Positions 7,544 through 14,921 of a stretch of 27,096 nt of DNA are shown piece after piece. Under the pieces are notes generated by a model that was given only the letters and a program-made list of their open reading frames with translations, was not told where the DNA came from and did not search any database. How positions within the stretch are numbered: position 1 is the stretch's first letter; every line of letters begins with the position of its first letter. The position numbers and the translations under genes are program-made. The stretch covers positions 1 to 27,096 of the IMG/VR virus record IMGVR_UViG_3300019487_000229. The stretch is one strand, 5' to 3'. The DNA comes from a virus.

Positions 7544-7786
7544 ATGACAAGATACGACGAAGCAACAAATGGAATTGAGGCAGTTCGCGAACGCCTCCGC
7601 TCGATTGCCACATTGGCAATTCAATCTCAGAATGAGGATGCCTGTGGAGACAAGATTCACGAGCTCCTCGGTTACATCGAAAGAGATTTGCAGTTCGCCA
7701 AAACAATCGCGGAAAATCTCAACTCGGATAGGGTCTATCTCGCCGAGGAGATTGCTCTCACCGGAAACCTCTCATATTGCAGCTAA
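7544..7786 (+). CDS. Unknown early protein, 80 aa (possibly shortened C-terminus)
   Basis: The frame is open from an ATG at 7490, but the ATG at 7544 is chosen because GGGAG (7531-7535) is well spaced and the promoter at 7448-7476 would start RNA only about 7 bases before 7490. The product is helical (NGIEAVRERLRSIATLAIQS, DKIHELLGYIERDLQFAKTI) with no recognised family. After its TAA (7784-7786) and an in-frame TAG, the same frame continues as EAKAAKPKPLRKKR and then TAA, a tail typical of phage proteins, so the C-terminus may have been lost by compensating indels. Confidence 0.65.
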   Translation: MTRYDEATNGIEAVRERLRSIATLAIQSQNEDACGDKIHELLGYIERDLQFAKTIAENLNSDRVYLAEEIALTGNLSYCS

Positions 7787-8195
7787 TTCGGTTAGAGCAT
7801 CGAAGCAAAAGCTGCTAAGCCTAAGCCACTACGCAAAAAGCGCTAAGCCGAGCGCAAAATCCTCAAGTTAAATTTTTTGGGTAAATTGACATTTAGAGTC
7901 TCCGTCCCCAACTGCTTATCGCGATAGTCCTACCTACGGTAGGAAATTTACTGCTTATCGCTAAAACTACTTAGGACCAATATTATATTATCTTCGCCCC
8001 TATAACGAAAGTCCTCTTAGGAAGCTCTAGGAGGCGATTTCCACAGCCCCACCCTACTTCTGATATCCCCCTACTCGTTTCGCGCGCACCTTGCCTCTCT
8101 TATTCGTTCCTAGAGGCATCCCAGAGCCATCCTAGAATCGGCAATCGGCCCAACCAACTAATATTATATGTAGGACTACTATTGCTAAAATTCCG

Positions 8196-8656
8196 TAAAT
8201 CAATTCAGGGGTAATTCTCTGCCGTTTCTCTGCCCAATCCCGGTCGTTTCCGACCTCTTTCCTACCCGAATGAAATCGCCGGGCTCGCCGTAAGTCGTTC
8301 ATTCAGAGGCACTTAGGTCGCTTCGGTCGCTTGGGGGTGTATATACTCCCCACCCTACCGACACCAATAATCACCTAAAGTGGACAGTGTTTTAGGGGGT
8401 TTTGTTCTATTCTATTTTTTATATATTTTTACATAATATTAATCACTAAAAACCCACATATAAGAGTGTCCACTTTAGGTGATTATATAGGCATCTACAG
8501 GAGGGAGTATATATAGGGGGTTCGAAGAAAAGCCCGTAAGCCCTTCAAAATGAGGCACTTAGCGCCCCCGGCCTGATTTCAGTCGGCATGGAAAGGGCCA
8601 CGAAAGAGCGAAGAATAGGCTTGGAAAGGGCAAAGATTTACCCCTGAATTGATTTA
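8196..8656. repeat. Outer 19-base perfect inverted repeat
   Basis: TAAATCAATTCAGGGGTAA at 8196-8214 is repeated exactly in inverse orientation at 8638-8656, 423 bases apart. The arms do not extend beyond 19 bases, so this is a discrete conserved word rather than the end of a long duplication. It encloses the second inverted repeat. Confidence 0.85.
8367..8486. repeat. Inner 20-base perfect inverted repeat around AT-rich core
   Basis: ATAATCACCTAAAGTGGACA at 8367-8386 is matched by its exact inverse complement at 8467-8486. The 80 bases between are strongly A/T rich, with long T runs. A third partial copy, AAAGTGGACA, is at 8722-8731. The layout (paired binding sites flanking an easily melted core) fits an origin or a pair of convergent operators. 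Confidence 0.85.
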
Positions 8657-8663
8657 TGCACAC

Positions 8664-8700
8664 TATCAATATTGATAACTATTAGGCGTTTAGTCGTAAT
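8664..8700 (+). promoter_or_regulatory. 14-base palindrome overlapping a possible promoter
   Basis: TATCAATATTGATA at 8664-8677 is a perfect palindrome. Its right half contains TTGATA (8672-8677), followed by 17 bases and CGTAAT (8695-8700), a weak sigma70-like promoter. A near copy, TATCAATATTGACA, occurs at 9086-9099 inside the next gene. A dimeric repressor site is the simplest reading. Confidence 0.4.
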
Positions 8701-8909
8701 AGGATTATATAATTGTCCTCAAAAGTGGACATTCAGGTAATTGGATTATTCTCCAAGCTTTTGAATTTACATTATTGTAAGCACACTACATATTGGGGTG
8801 TCAGGAAATTGACACACTAATAGTGGTGGTATCCCCTGGTATGGCATTAGGCACATAACTTGCACTCTTGTAGTCCAGAGCACTGTCCAGTTTCGGAGAC
8901 ACTAATATT

Positions 8910-9785
8910 ATGAACGCACTAGCCATACTCGCAGCACTAAACAAAGCTAAATCGGAACTACCTCCTGTAACTGAGCCAATTATGACAACTAATGTAACTG
9001 AGACTACTGTCACTAATGCAAGTGAAACAGGCGCGCTTCCTGTTGCTACATCATCTAATCCCACTACAGATAGCGCGCCAGCACCTATCAATATTGACAA
9101 GACTCTACTCTGTCAATCATGTGAAGAAAATCCCGCCATTACATTCAAGTATGGACAGAAGCTTTGCCAGGACTGTCTAGACTACGAAGAAAAATCACTA
9201 CAGGAATCCAAGGAACGTATTAGGACTAATGTAGCTACCGCATCGGAAACCATCATCACAGCACAGAAAATAGATACGTCAGTCCAAGTGCGAACTGATG
9301 TATTTAATTCTGAAACCGTAGCTATTCAAGACATCGTGCGCGCTATACAGGCGGACGAATCAATCGCTAAGGATGATAAGGCATTCGCAATCGCTAAGGT
9401 TGTTACTGAGCGATTGAATCACTTCAAGGGCGTAATATTCGGATTAGGCGAGCAAATTATCGCTGAGTCCAATAAACAGCGTGCTGCACAGCAATACCTC
9501 AATGGGGTATCGAATTTCTTACGTCAAGAACAACGTGAGAAATTAAAGCTACTTGATATCAACTACACTCCTAAGCCTGTTGCGCCTATTAAGACTCCTA
9601 AAGGACCTAAGGCTATCAAGAAGTCAACGAAAATCGATAAAGTGGAACTTCGTAACGCTGCGCTTAGACTTGGCGTTAACGAAGCTACTTTACAGATGTT
9701 GTGCATTGCGAAGGGCATTAGCGTGGCTGATGCTGAGATTGCATTGCGTAAGAGTCTTGAGGCTGCGAAGGCTACTGTTCAATGA
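8910..9785 (+). CDS. Zinc-ribbon protein at head of replication block, 291 aa
   Basis: Domains in order: a short helix (residues 1-15), a Thr/Ser/Ala/Pro-rich linker (16-62), a zinc-ribbon-like module with CQSC (68-71) and CQDC (86-89), a long helical region (about 92-215, including ERLNHFKGVIFGLGEQIIAE), a Lys/Pro-rich basic linker (APIKTPKGPKAIKKSTK, about 225-242), and a C-terminal helical domain (RNAALRLGVNEATLQMLCIA) that could be a small DNA-binding fold. No enzyme motif is seen. The ATG at 8910 lacks a strong Shine-Dalgarno. Place next to the candidate origin makes an origin-binding or replication accessory role plausible but unproven. Confidence 0.75.
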   Translation: MNALAILAALNKAKSELPPVTEPIMTTNVTETTVTNASETGALPVATSSNPTTDSAPAPINIDKTLLCQSCEENPAITFKYGQKLCQDCLDYEEKSLQESKERIRTNVATASETIITAQKIDTSVQVRTDVFNSETVAIQDIVRAIQADESIAKDDKAFAIAKVVTERLNHFKGVIFGLGEQIIAESNKQRAAQQYLNGVSNFLRQEQREKLKLLDINYTPKPVAPIKTPKGPKAIKKSTKIDKVELRNAALRLGVNEATLQMLCIAKGISVADAEIALRKSLEAAKATVQ

Positions 9786-9881
9786 TTACATTCACCTAGT
9801 TGGACCTACTGTGGATAATCCCTGCATTGGTTATCGGTAATCTTATTGGTAATCAGATTAAGGCATCACTAAGGAGAAATA

Positions 9882-10076
9882 ATGACTGAAGATGACTTCC
9901 TCGACGCAATGAAAAAACTCGGACATCGAGTCTATTACTGCCCAACATGTAAACAAAGATTCTTTGGCGGTCCCGTGTCATATCACGCTATCATGTTGCG
10001 CGACCATAAGATGTTGGGCGAACATACTGAGGAATATCAGAACTATCTCAACTCAGTGACTGACCCGAGAGACTAA
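9882..10076 (+). CDS. C2H2-type small zinc protein, 64 aa
   Basis: AAGGAGAAATA just before the ATG is a strong ribosome site. The sequence carries CPTC (residues 20-23) and H35/H42, a spacing like a C2H2 zinc finger (YYCPTCKQRFFGGPVSYHAI). Such tiny zinc-finger proteins are common in phage early regions and may bind nucleic acid or protein. The last base overlaps the first base of the next ATG (TAATG), so the two are coupled. Confidence 0.7.
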   Translation: MTEDDFLDAMKKLGHRVYYCPTCKQRFFGGPVSYHAIMLRDHKMLGEHTEEYQNYLNSVTDPRD

Positions 10077-10324
10077 TGAAGACAATAACTATTTGCGTGC
10101 TACGTAAGGGCGCCACTAAGTGGTCGGTCCTAATGACTGACCGCTATAACTATCTTTCAATCTGTCAAATATTTGAATCCACTAATGATGTGGATAAATA
10201 TACTGTTCATGAGCACATTGCAAAAGGCTGGCCCGTAGAGGAATGTATTAAGGATTTACATCTGCCCCATGCTCCAGGCTTCTCTAAGTGGGTTCCTACT
10301 AATCAAATACGAGAAAACTACTAA
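10076..10324 (+). CDS. Unknown small protein, 82 aa
   Basis: Starts MKTITICVLRKGATKWSVLM and is a mixed alpha/beta protein without recognised motifs; Trp-rich C-terminal part (HAPGFSKWVPTNQIRENY). It overlaps both neighbours by a single base at TAATG junctions, and so belongs to the same translational unit as the zinc protein and the SNF2 helicase. Confidence 0.65.
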   Translation: MKTITICVLRKGATKWSVLMTDRYNYLSICQIFESTNDVDKYTVHEHIAKGWPVEECIKDLHLPHAPGFSKWVPTNQIRENY

Positions 10325-12453
10325 TGGATAGACTATTAGCTTCACAACTCTGTCGTGAGGAACTGAATAAGTATGGCCTTAATGATTGGGGCGTGCGTCA
10401 AACCACCGACCCTAATCAAGCATTCTTAGGGCTGTGCTCATACAAGGATAAGGTCATTATCCTGAACGCTCATCATATCGATATTCACCCAGATGTCGAA
10501 GTGATAAACACTATTCGTCATGAAGTAGCGCACGCGCTTTGCCCACGTCATGATCATGATGAAGTATGGGCCGCAAAGGCTAGGGAAATTGGTTGTGATA
10601 ATACATTCCCCTGCTCTAATCTCTCACTGACACCTGCCATTATCGATGCTATTCGTAGTGACGCTACTGTTGAAGTGGACTTCGATGAAGAAATTATTCG
10701 ACGTCCAAAATACAAGATAACGAGACTTCAAGACAGATGCCCCGATTGCGGTAAGGTCGCAATCGAGAGGTTCTCTGTTAATACTGTCAATAAGACAGGT
10801 GATACAGTCAAGCTAATCACGTTGGACTGTTTTCATATCATAACGAAAGTATTCCAGCGCGGCACGCCATTCGAAACGCTGGTTAGTAATGGTTGGAAAG
10901 AAGAAATCAAGAACTGCAAGCATGATTGGGACAAGAATAAGTGCAATAACTGTGGAGAGTTTCGCTTATTCGACTTCCAAGTCAAGTCTGCCGCATTCGT
11001 AGAAATGGCACTAGCAGCACAGAAGGGTGCTGGTGTATTTCATGAGATGGGCCTAGGAAAGACAGTATGCGCGCTCGCATACATTCATTTCCATGCTAAG
11101 AAGGTTTGTCCTGTTCTCTATGTAGTGAAGTCTGGTATCAAGTTCCAGTGGTTCAAGGAAATCTTCCGGTGGTTAGGCCCAGACTTCCTACCAATGGTAA
11201 TCACTACCAGCAAAGATTATGTATTCCCTGGACTCAAGTCCTACATTATTAGTTACGACCTTCTCCGTGTATTCCCTCGTGAGAAACTGGAGAAGCTTGG
11301 GATTAAGCTCGTTGTGATGGACGAATGTCAGCAAATCAAGAATGCTGATTCAGGTCGCACACAGGCAGTCCGTAAGTTAGTAGGGAATCCTGAAATTAAG
11401 GTTATCCCGCTATCCGGCACACCGTGGAAAAATCGTGGTAGTGAGTTCTTCCCTGTGTTGAACATGATGGACCCCATTAAGTTCCATAGTAATCAGGCGT
11501 TCCTTGATAACTGGGTCCAATACTATTGGGAAGGTTCCAGTCGTAAGGAAGGTGGCATTAGGAACCCTGAGAAGTTTAAGGAGTTCATTAAAGATATCGT
11601 CATTCGATTCGAGCGAACAGAGGTAATGAAAGAACTTCCTCTGGTCAATCGAATGAAATTACACGTTCAACTCGATTCAATCCAGCAAGATACCTATGAC
11701 GAGGAAGAATCTGATTTCGTCAAGTGGTATAACGACAAGGTTCTCGGAGGAGAAGAGAATCTTGATGGATTGGAGCTACTAGCTAAGATGGCTAGGATGC
11801 GGCATATTACAGGACTCGCGAAAGTTCCTGCGACAGAGGAATTTGTAGAGGAGTTCGTAGAAGAAACTGACCGCAAGTTAGTTATCTTCGTGCATCATCA
11901 GGACGTCGGGCGCATCCTGTTGAATAACTTAACAGAGAAATACGGCAACATCATGCCTGTTATGAAACTAACAGGCGCTATGTCTGCTGAGGAAAGGTTT
12001 GAAGTTCAAGAGAAGTTTAATCAATCACCACGCGCGCTTCTCATTGCGTCTACACTAGCCGCGGGAGAGGGATTAAATCTACAGACTGGCGCAGACTGCG
12101 TAATGCATGAGCGTCAGTGGAATCCTGCGAATGAAGAACAGGCAGAGGGTCGATTCATTCGTATTGGACAGACATCATCATTCGTCAATGGTTCTTATGC
12201 ACAAGCAGAAGGAACTATCGATGAACACTTGGACGGTATTGTGGAACGTAAGCGTAATCAATTCCACAATGCTATGAACAAAGGTCAAGCTTCCAGTTGG
12301 AATGAGGCAGCAATAGGCAAGGAATTAGCACAGAATATCGTAGCTAATTTCAATAAGAAGCAGAGAGAGCGCGAGAAGACTGGTAAGACTAACATCACTG
12401 CAAAAGCTAGCATTAGGCCAAAGCAGCCTAAACCATTGATGGTAGGAATGTAG
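10324..12453 (+). CDS. SprT-like metalloprotease fused to SNF2-family helicase, 709 aa
   Basis: Residues 1-95 resemble a SprT/Wss1-type zinc protease: TIRHEVAHALCPRHDHDEVW has HEVAH (66-70) with a third ligand at H76 or H78. Residues 139-143 CPDC and 198-210 (CKHDWDKNKCNNC) are probable zinc ribbons. A SNF2 (superfamily 2) ATPase follows: Walker A MGLGKT (242-247), DECQ (333-336), LSGTPW (363-368), and motif VI QAEGRFIRIGQT (606-617) preceded by LAAGEGLNLQTGADCVMHER. Such enzymes move along DNA and could clear roadblocks; a SprT domain suggests removal of DNA-bound proteins. C-terminus is Lys-rich. The gene ends TAG, just before a structured RNA element. Confidence 0.9.
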   Translation: MDRLLASQLCREELNKYGLNDWGVRQTTDPNQAFLGLCSYKDKVIILNAHHIDIHPDVEVINTIRHEVAHALCPRHDHDEVWAAKAREIGCDNTFPCSNLSLTPAIIDAIRSDATVEVDFDEEIIRRPKYKITRLQDRCPDCGKVAIERFSVNTVNKTGDTVKLITLDCFHIITKVFQRGTPFETLVSNGWKEEIKNCKHDWDKNKCNNCGEFRLFDFQVKSAAFVEMALAAQKGAGVFHEMGLGKTVCALAYIHFHAKKVCPVLYVVKSGIKFQWFKEIFRWLGPDFLPMVITTSKDYVFPGLKSYIISYDLLRVFPREKLEKLGIKLVVMDECQQIKNADSGRTQAVRKLVGNPEIKVIPLSGTPWKNRGSEFFPVLNMMDPIKFHSNQAFLDNWVQYYWEGSSRKEGGIRNPEKFKEFIKDIVIRFERTEVMKELPLVNRMKLHVQLDSIQQDTYDEEESDFVKWYNDKVLGGEENLDGLELLAKMARMRHITGLAKVPATEEFVEEFVEETDRKLVIFVHHQDVGRILLNNLTEKYGNIMPVMKLTGAMSAEERFEVQEKFNQSPRALLIASTLAAGEGLNLQTGADCVMHERQWNPANEEQAEGRFIRIGQTSSFVNGSYAQAEGTIDEHLDGIVERKRNQFHNAMNKGQASSWNEAAIGKELAQNIVANFNKKQREREKTGKTNITAKASIRPKQPKPLMVGM

Positions 12454-12456
12454 AGT

Positions 12457-12567
12457 GTTGAATCCTACTCTATTCTGGAGGTTCATGCGCTAACCTTTAC
12501 TCTACTGCTGGGCGGCACCTCTTAGTTGAGGGAAGTAGAGTGAAAAAGGAGTAGAGTAGGATTGAAC
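12457..12567 (+). ncRNA. Structured RNA candidate downstream of the SNF2 gene
   Basis: Base pairing seen directly: closing stem AATCCTACTCTA (12461-12472) with TAGAGTAGGATT (12552-12563), extended by GTT/AAC (12457-12459 with 12565-12567); hairpin AGGTT/AACCT (12479-12483, 12492-12496); stem ACTCTACT/AGTAGAGT (12499-12506, 12534-12541) that itself encloses CCTC/GAGG (12518-12521, 12528-12531). This makes a multi-branch fold of about 110 bases. No T-run follows, so it is not a plain terminator. No known RNA family is recognised; it could be a regulatory element, processing site or stable RNA. Confidence 0.55.
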
Positions 12568-12663
12568 ATTATGCCATCAGTTAATGAAATGGAGTTATTT
12601 TAATGGCACAATTGTTACACTCTCATTTTTAGTCTTAGTAGCTTGGCAGCACAAATATTTCTA

Positions 12664-12762
12664 ATGAAATTGGAACTAAATAAACTTAGAATACATGATT
12701 TCTCGGACAAAGATTTGTTAGATATGGCCAAGAGATTCAATCAGAATCTCAGACATATTTGA
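12664..12762 (+). CDS. Possible small protein, 32 aa
   Basis: A 33-codon frame (MKLELNKLRIHDFSDKDLLD then MAKRFNQNLRHI) reads as a plausible amphipathic helix but has no clear Shine-Dalgarno. It fills the gap between the structured RNA and the next small gene. Weak candidate. Confidence 0.3.
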   Translation: MKLELNKLRIHDFSDKDLLDMAKRFNQNLRHI

Positions 12763-12789
12763 AATTGCACTAATAGAAAAGATTGAAAC

Positions 12790-12939
12790 ATGCCATCAGT
12801 CACCTTCGATAAACGAGTAATAAATAAGACTAAAGAGAAAAAAGGAGTGTATGCCACTCTGGCGCGCCCTGTCAATACCAGAAAGAGGAACTTCAGAGGC
12901 GGGCATATACCAGAGGTATGTCTGTTAGTTACTATCTGA
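12790..12939 (+). CDS. Small basic protein, 49 aa
   Basis: Starts MPSVTFDKRVINKTKEKKGV; strongly basic (RPVNTRKRNFRGGHIPE), which fits a nucleic-acid binding role. The sequence around its start, GATTGAAACATGCCATCAGT, nearly repeats GATTGAACATTATGCCATCAGT at 12561-12582, where the frame closes after ten codons; this looks like a partial duplication. No recognised family; ribosome site weak. Confidence 0.5.
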   Translation: MPSVTFDKRVINKTKEKKGVYATLARPVNTRKRNFRGGHIPEVCLLVTI

Positions 12940-12976
12940 ACCACCCCCTTTGGCGCGATTGGTTGTGGGACCGTCA

Positions 12977-13282
12977 ATGAGAACGGATGAGGAAATCATC
13001 GCCGCCATAAAGTCTATCATGCAATACACAGATGGTGGACTTTTGAGAAGTGCTCTGGCGCGAAAAGTTATGGGCAGTATCAATCCTGTCCATTTCGAGG
13101 GACCGCAATTCATGAAGATTCTCGAAAAGTTGGTCGAGAGCAAGGAACTAGTTCAACTGTATTTCACTAAACCAAATAAGGTAGAAGATGTTCTTTACTT
13201 CTGCAAAGGAACTAAAATTCGTGGCGTATCCCGTCCCCAAATACAGCATATCAGTGCTGACCAAGAACCTACCTCAACTTAA
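12977..13282 (+). CDS. Helical protein, possible winged-helix fold, 101 aa
   Basis: The frame is open from a TTG at 12950, but the ATG at 12977, preceded by GTGGGA, is preferred. The product (MRTDEEIIAAIKSIMQYTDG, LLRSALARKV, KILEKLVESKELVQLYFTKP) has a helix-turn-helix then beta-hairpin pattern like winged-helix DNA-binding domains. This is a structural impression from helix and strand alternation, not a recognised family. It overlaps the following gene by about 29 bases. Confidence 0.6.
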   Translation: MRTDEEIIAAIKSIMQYTDGGLLRSALARKVMGSINPVHFEGPQFMKILEKLVESKELVQLYFTKPNKVEDVLYFCKGTKIRGVSRPQIQHISADQEPTST

Positions 13283-13442
13283 GGTTGGGTATGGATGGGT
13301 CTACGTAATGCCAGACGGAGGCACTATCGTTAAAATATTTACATTAGCTGACGAACCAATGGAAGAGGGTTGGTATCAATTAGCAGTAGAAGGCCTGATT
13401 GATACCTGCATCTTTATTGATGAACCGGAGAGAGTTCAATAA
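13254..13442 (+). CDS. Unknown small protein, about 62 aa, start uncertain
   Basis: The frame is open from an ATG at 13188, but that would overlap the upstream gene by 95 bases; a GTG at 13254 or an ATG at 13314 are alternatives. The conserved-looking part is GWVYVMPDGGTIVKIFTLAD then EPMEEGWYQLAVEGL, a compact alpha/beta protein. No family recognised. It precedes the Cas4-like nuclease by seven bases. Confidence 0.5.
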   Translation: MLTKNLPQLKVGYGWVYVMPDGGTIVKIFTLADEPMEEGWYQLAVEGLIDTCIFIDEPERVQ

Positions 13443-13449
13443 CAAAATA

Positions 13450-14421
13450 ATGGACATCATTCCTGCTCCTAAGAAGAACATAGTCATGGACGCGACATTA
13501 CTGTCGTCGCTCATGGCGTGTCCTCGAATGACTAACTTTCGATTTAATCTTCGCTTAACGAGTATCAATGGTAAATCAAACTCGTTAGAGTGTGGGAGTA
13601 TTGTTCATAAGGTGCTCGAAACATTCTATAAGCTGAAGATTCAAGGAATGAATCGAGAGCAATGTATAGCTTATGGAATGGCGGCAGGAGAGCTATATAT
13701 TCGTGGTTGTCCACACTGCACCGATTTCGTTCCATCTAATGATTTTCCTAAACCACCATGTGGACATCCTGTCAATGAATTTCCAGGCGTGAAGAACACA
13801 CCGCCTGAAAGCACTACTAGTCCATCCCGTATTGGATGGAAGTGGGCACTACAAACGTGTGAAGAATACTTCGCTCACTACATCAATGACTATTGGGTTC
13901 CATTAGAAGTTGAAGTGATTAAGAGCAAGGTTCTCTATCAGGATGATGAGATTCGTATCCTCTGGAAAGCAAAACTCGATTGGGTCGTAGATACTAATCA
14001 GGGTATTTACTCTGTAGACCACAAGACAATGAAGCAACGTCGTGACACTAACTCAATGAATAACCAGTTCATGGGTCAGTGTCATATCATGGGCACGCGC
14101 AATGTCATCATCAACAAAATCGGGTTCCAAACTACGCTGAAAGCAGCAGAGAAATTCACGCGGCCGATGGTAAGCTATTCGGCTGATAGACTCATAGAAT
14201 GGCAGTCAGAAATACTACCATTTTATGCCTATCAGATGCTGAGCTATAACGAAGCAGACCATTGGCCCCCTAACTTCAACAACTGTGAGAACAAATACAG
14301 TAACTGCGTCTTCTATGAAGGAGATGTTTGCACATCGGATAGAGGCATGCGCGAGCAGAACCTGAAACTGAACTTCTACGTAGGACCGGAATGGAATCCT
14401 TCGAATGAGGAGGAAGCATGA
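13450..14421 (+). CDS. Cas4/AddB-like Fe-S PD-(D/E)XK nuclease, 323 aa
   Basis: Start MDIIPAPKKNIVMDATLLSS (13450) is preferred over the open frame upstream, which overlaps the previous gene. Motifs: C24 in SLMACPRMTNF, H53 in CGSIVHKVLETFY, the catalytic D177 (LWKAKLDWVVD), D190-x-K192 (YSVDHKTMKQ), and GQCH near 209-212. The C-terminus has C279, C286 and C294 (NNCENKYSNCVFYEGDVC). One early and three late cysteines around a PD-(D/E)XK core is the Cas4/AddB arrangement for a 4Fe-4S cluster. In phages such enzymes process DNA ends for recombination. Extra Cys pairs near 87-104 are a further oddity. The stop overlaps the next ATG (ATGA). Confidence 0.85.
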   Translation: MDIIPAPKKNIVMDATLLSSLMACPRMTNFRFNLRLTSINGKSNSLECGSIVHKVLETFYKLKIQGMNREQCIAYGMAAGELYIRGCPHCTDFVPSNDFPKPPCGHPVNEFPGVKNTPPESTTSPSRIGWKWALQTCEEYFAHYINDYWVPLEVEVIKSKVLYQDDEIRILWKAKLDWVVDTNQGIYSVDHKTMKQRRDTNSMNNQFMGQCHIMGTRNVIINKIGFQTTLKAAEKFTRPMVSYSADRLIEWQSEILPFYAYQMLSYNEADHWPPNFNNCENKYSNCVFYEGDVCTSDRGMREQNLKLNFYVGPEWNPSNEEEA

Positions 14422-14705
14422 AATCAGACGTAATACTAGTAACTGCTGAGAGTCATCCCGCGCTATTCAAGGCTTTTGAACTCATTAGCCATGATAGCGG
14501 TAATCAAGCGGACCATACTAATTACGCCGTGCCAATAGTATGGGCTGAGGATTTGGAATTTGTAGATAGAGTTCTAGGTCTACTCAGTCCTGAAGAACTC
14601 GAAACTCTAGCAATTGGAGAAGATGAGGAGAATAAAGTCCTCGTAAAGAAATTCAACTTACAAAAAGTAGACAAACTACTGCAAGAGTTCTTCGAGGATA
14701 TCTAA
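14418..14705 (+). CDS. Unknown acidic protein, 95 aa
   Basis: Starts MKSDVILVTAESHPALFKAF; alpha/beta at the N-terminus and acidic helices after (LSPEELETLAIGEDEENK, VDKLLQEFFEDI). No family recognised and no catalytic motif. It overlaps the nuclease gene by four bases, so the two are translationally coupled; a partner role to the nuclease is possible. Confidence 0.65.
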   Translation: MKSDVILVTAESHPALFKAFELISHDSGNQADHTNYAVPIVWAEDLEFVDRVLGLLSPEELETLAIGEDEENKVLVKKFNLQKVDKLLQEFFEDI

Positions 14706-14921
14706 ATGGACCTTACAATTAAAACAGGATTTGTTGCGGATAGTCCAATAACTAAGGAAGGTAGGAAAATTCCTTATTTCGCAATCGAGTTAACTGCCGA
14801 ACAAATCGAACTAATTAAAAATCGTAAACCAATAATCATGACTATTGATGGTCGCTCAATATTTAAAATAAAAGACTCCGATAAAGCAATGGTCTATGTG
14901 ACATTTATGGAGAAAGAATGA
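14706..14921 (+). CDS. Unknown small beta-rich protein, 71 aa
   Basis: Starts MDLTIKTGFVADSPITKEGR; Lys/Ile-rich with predicted strands and one helix (LTAEQIELIKNRKP). No family recognised. It begins directly after the previous stop and overlaps the zinc-finger gene by four bases (ATGA). Confidence 0.6.
   Translation: MDLTIKTGFVADSPITKEGRKIPYFAIELTAEQIELIKNRKPIIMTIDGRSIFKIKDSDKAMVYVTFMEKE

Larger units (their letters stand above)
7787..8909. other. 1.1-kb non-coding region, candidate replication origin or control locus
   Basis: No convincing gene on either strand. The segment is rich in repeats: CTGCTTATCGC at about 7911 and 7951, a CCTACC-TAC-GGTAGG hairpin near 7928, two nested perfect inverted repeats (8196-8656 and 8367-8486) around an AT-rich core, GTATATAC palindromic sequence near 8341, a further copy of AAAGTGGACA at 8722-8731, and the 14-base palindrome at 8664-8677. 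It sits just before the replication genes, as phage origins often do. Non-canonical origin function is inference. Confidence 0.5.

Noticed and set aside
7569-7871. Second 100-codon frame overlapping the 80-residue early gene
   Set aside because: Sequence is Ser/Arg-rich and lacks a ribosome site; part of it is only used to argue for an indel pair in the neighbouring frame.
8801-9100. 99-codon minus-strand hydrophobic frame
   Set aside because: Antisense to the Thr/Ala-rich start of the 8910 gene; such codons read as Val/Ser-rich in antisense. Not a gene.
12457-12567. tRNA in the structured segment
   Set aside because: No T-arm GTTCRANNC, no CCA-type acceptor stem or anticodon loop of correct size.
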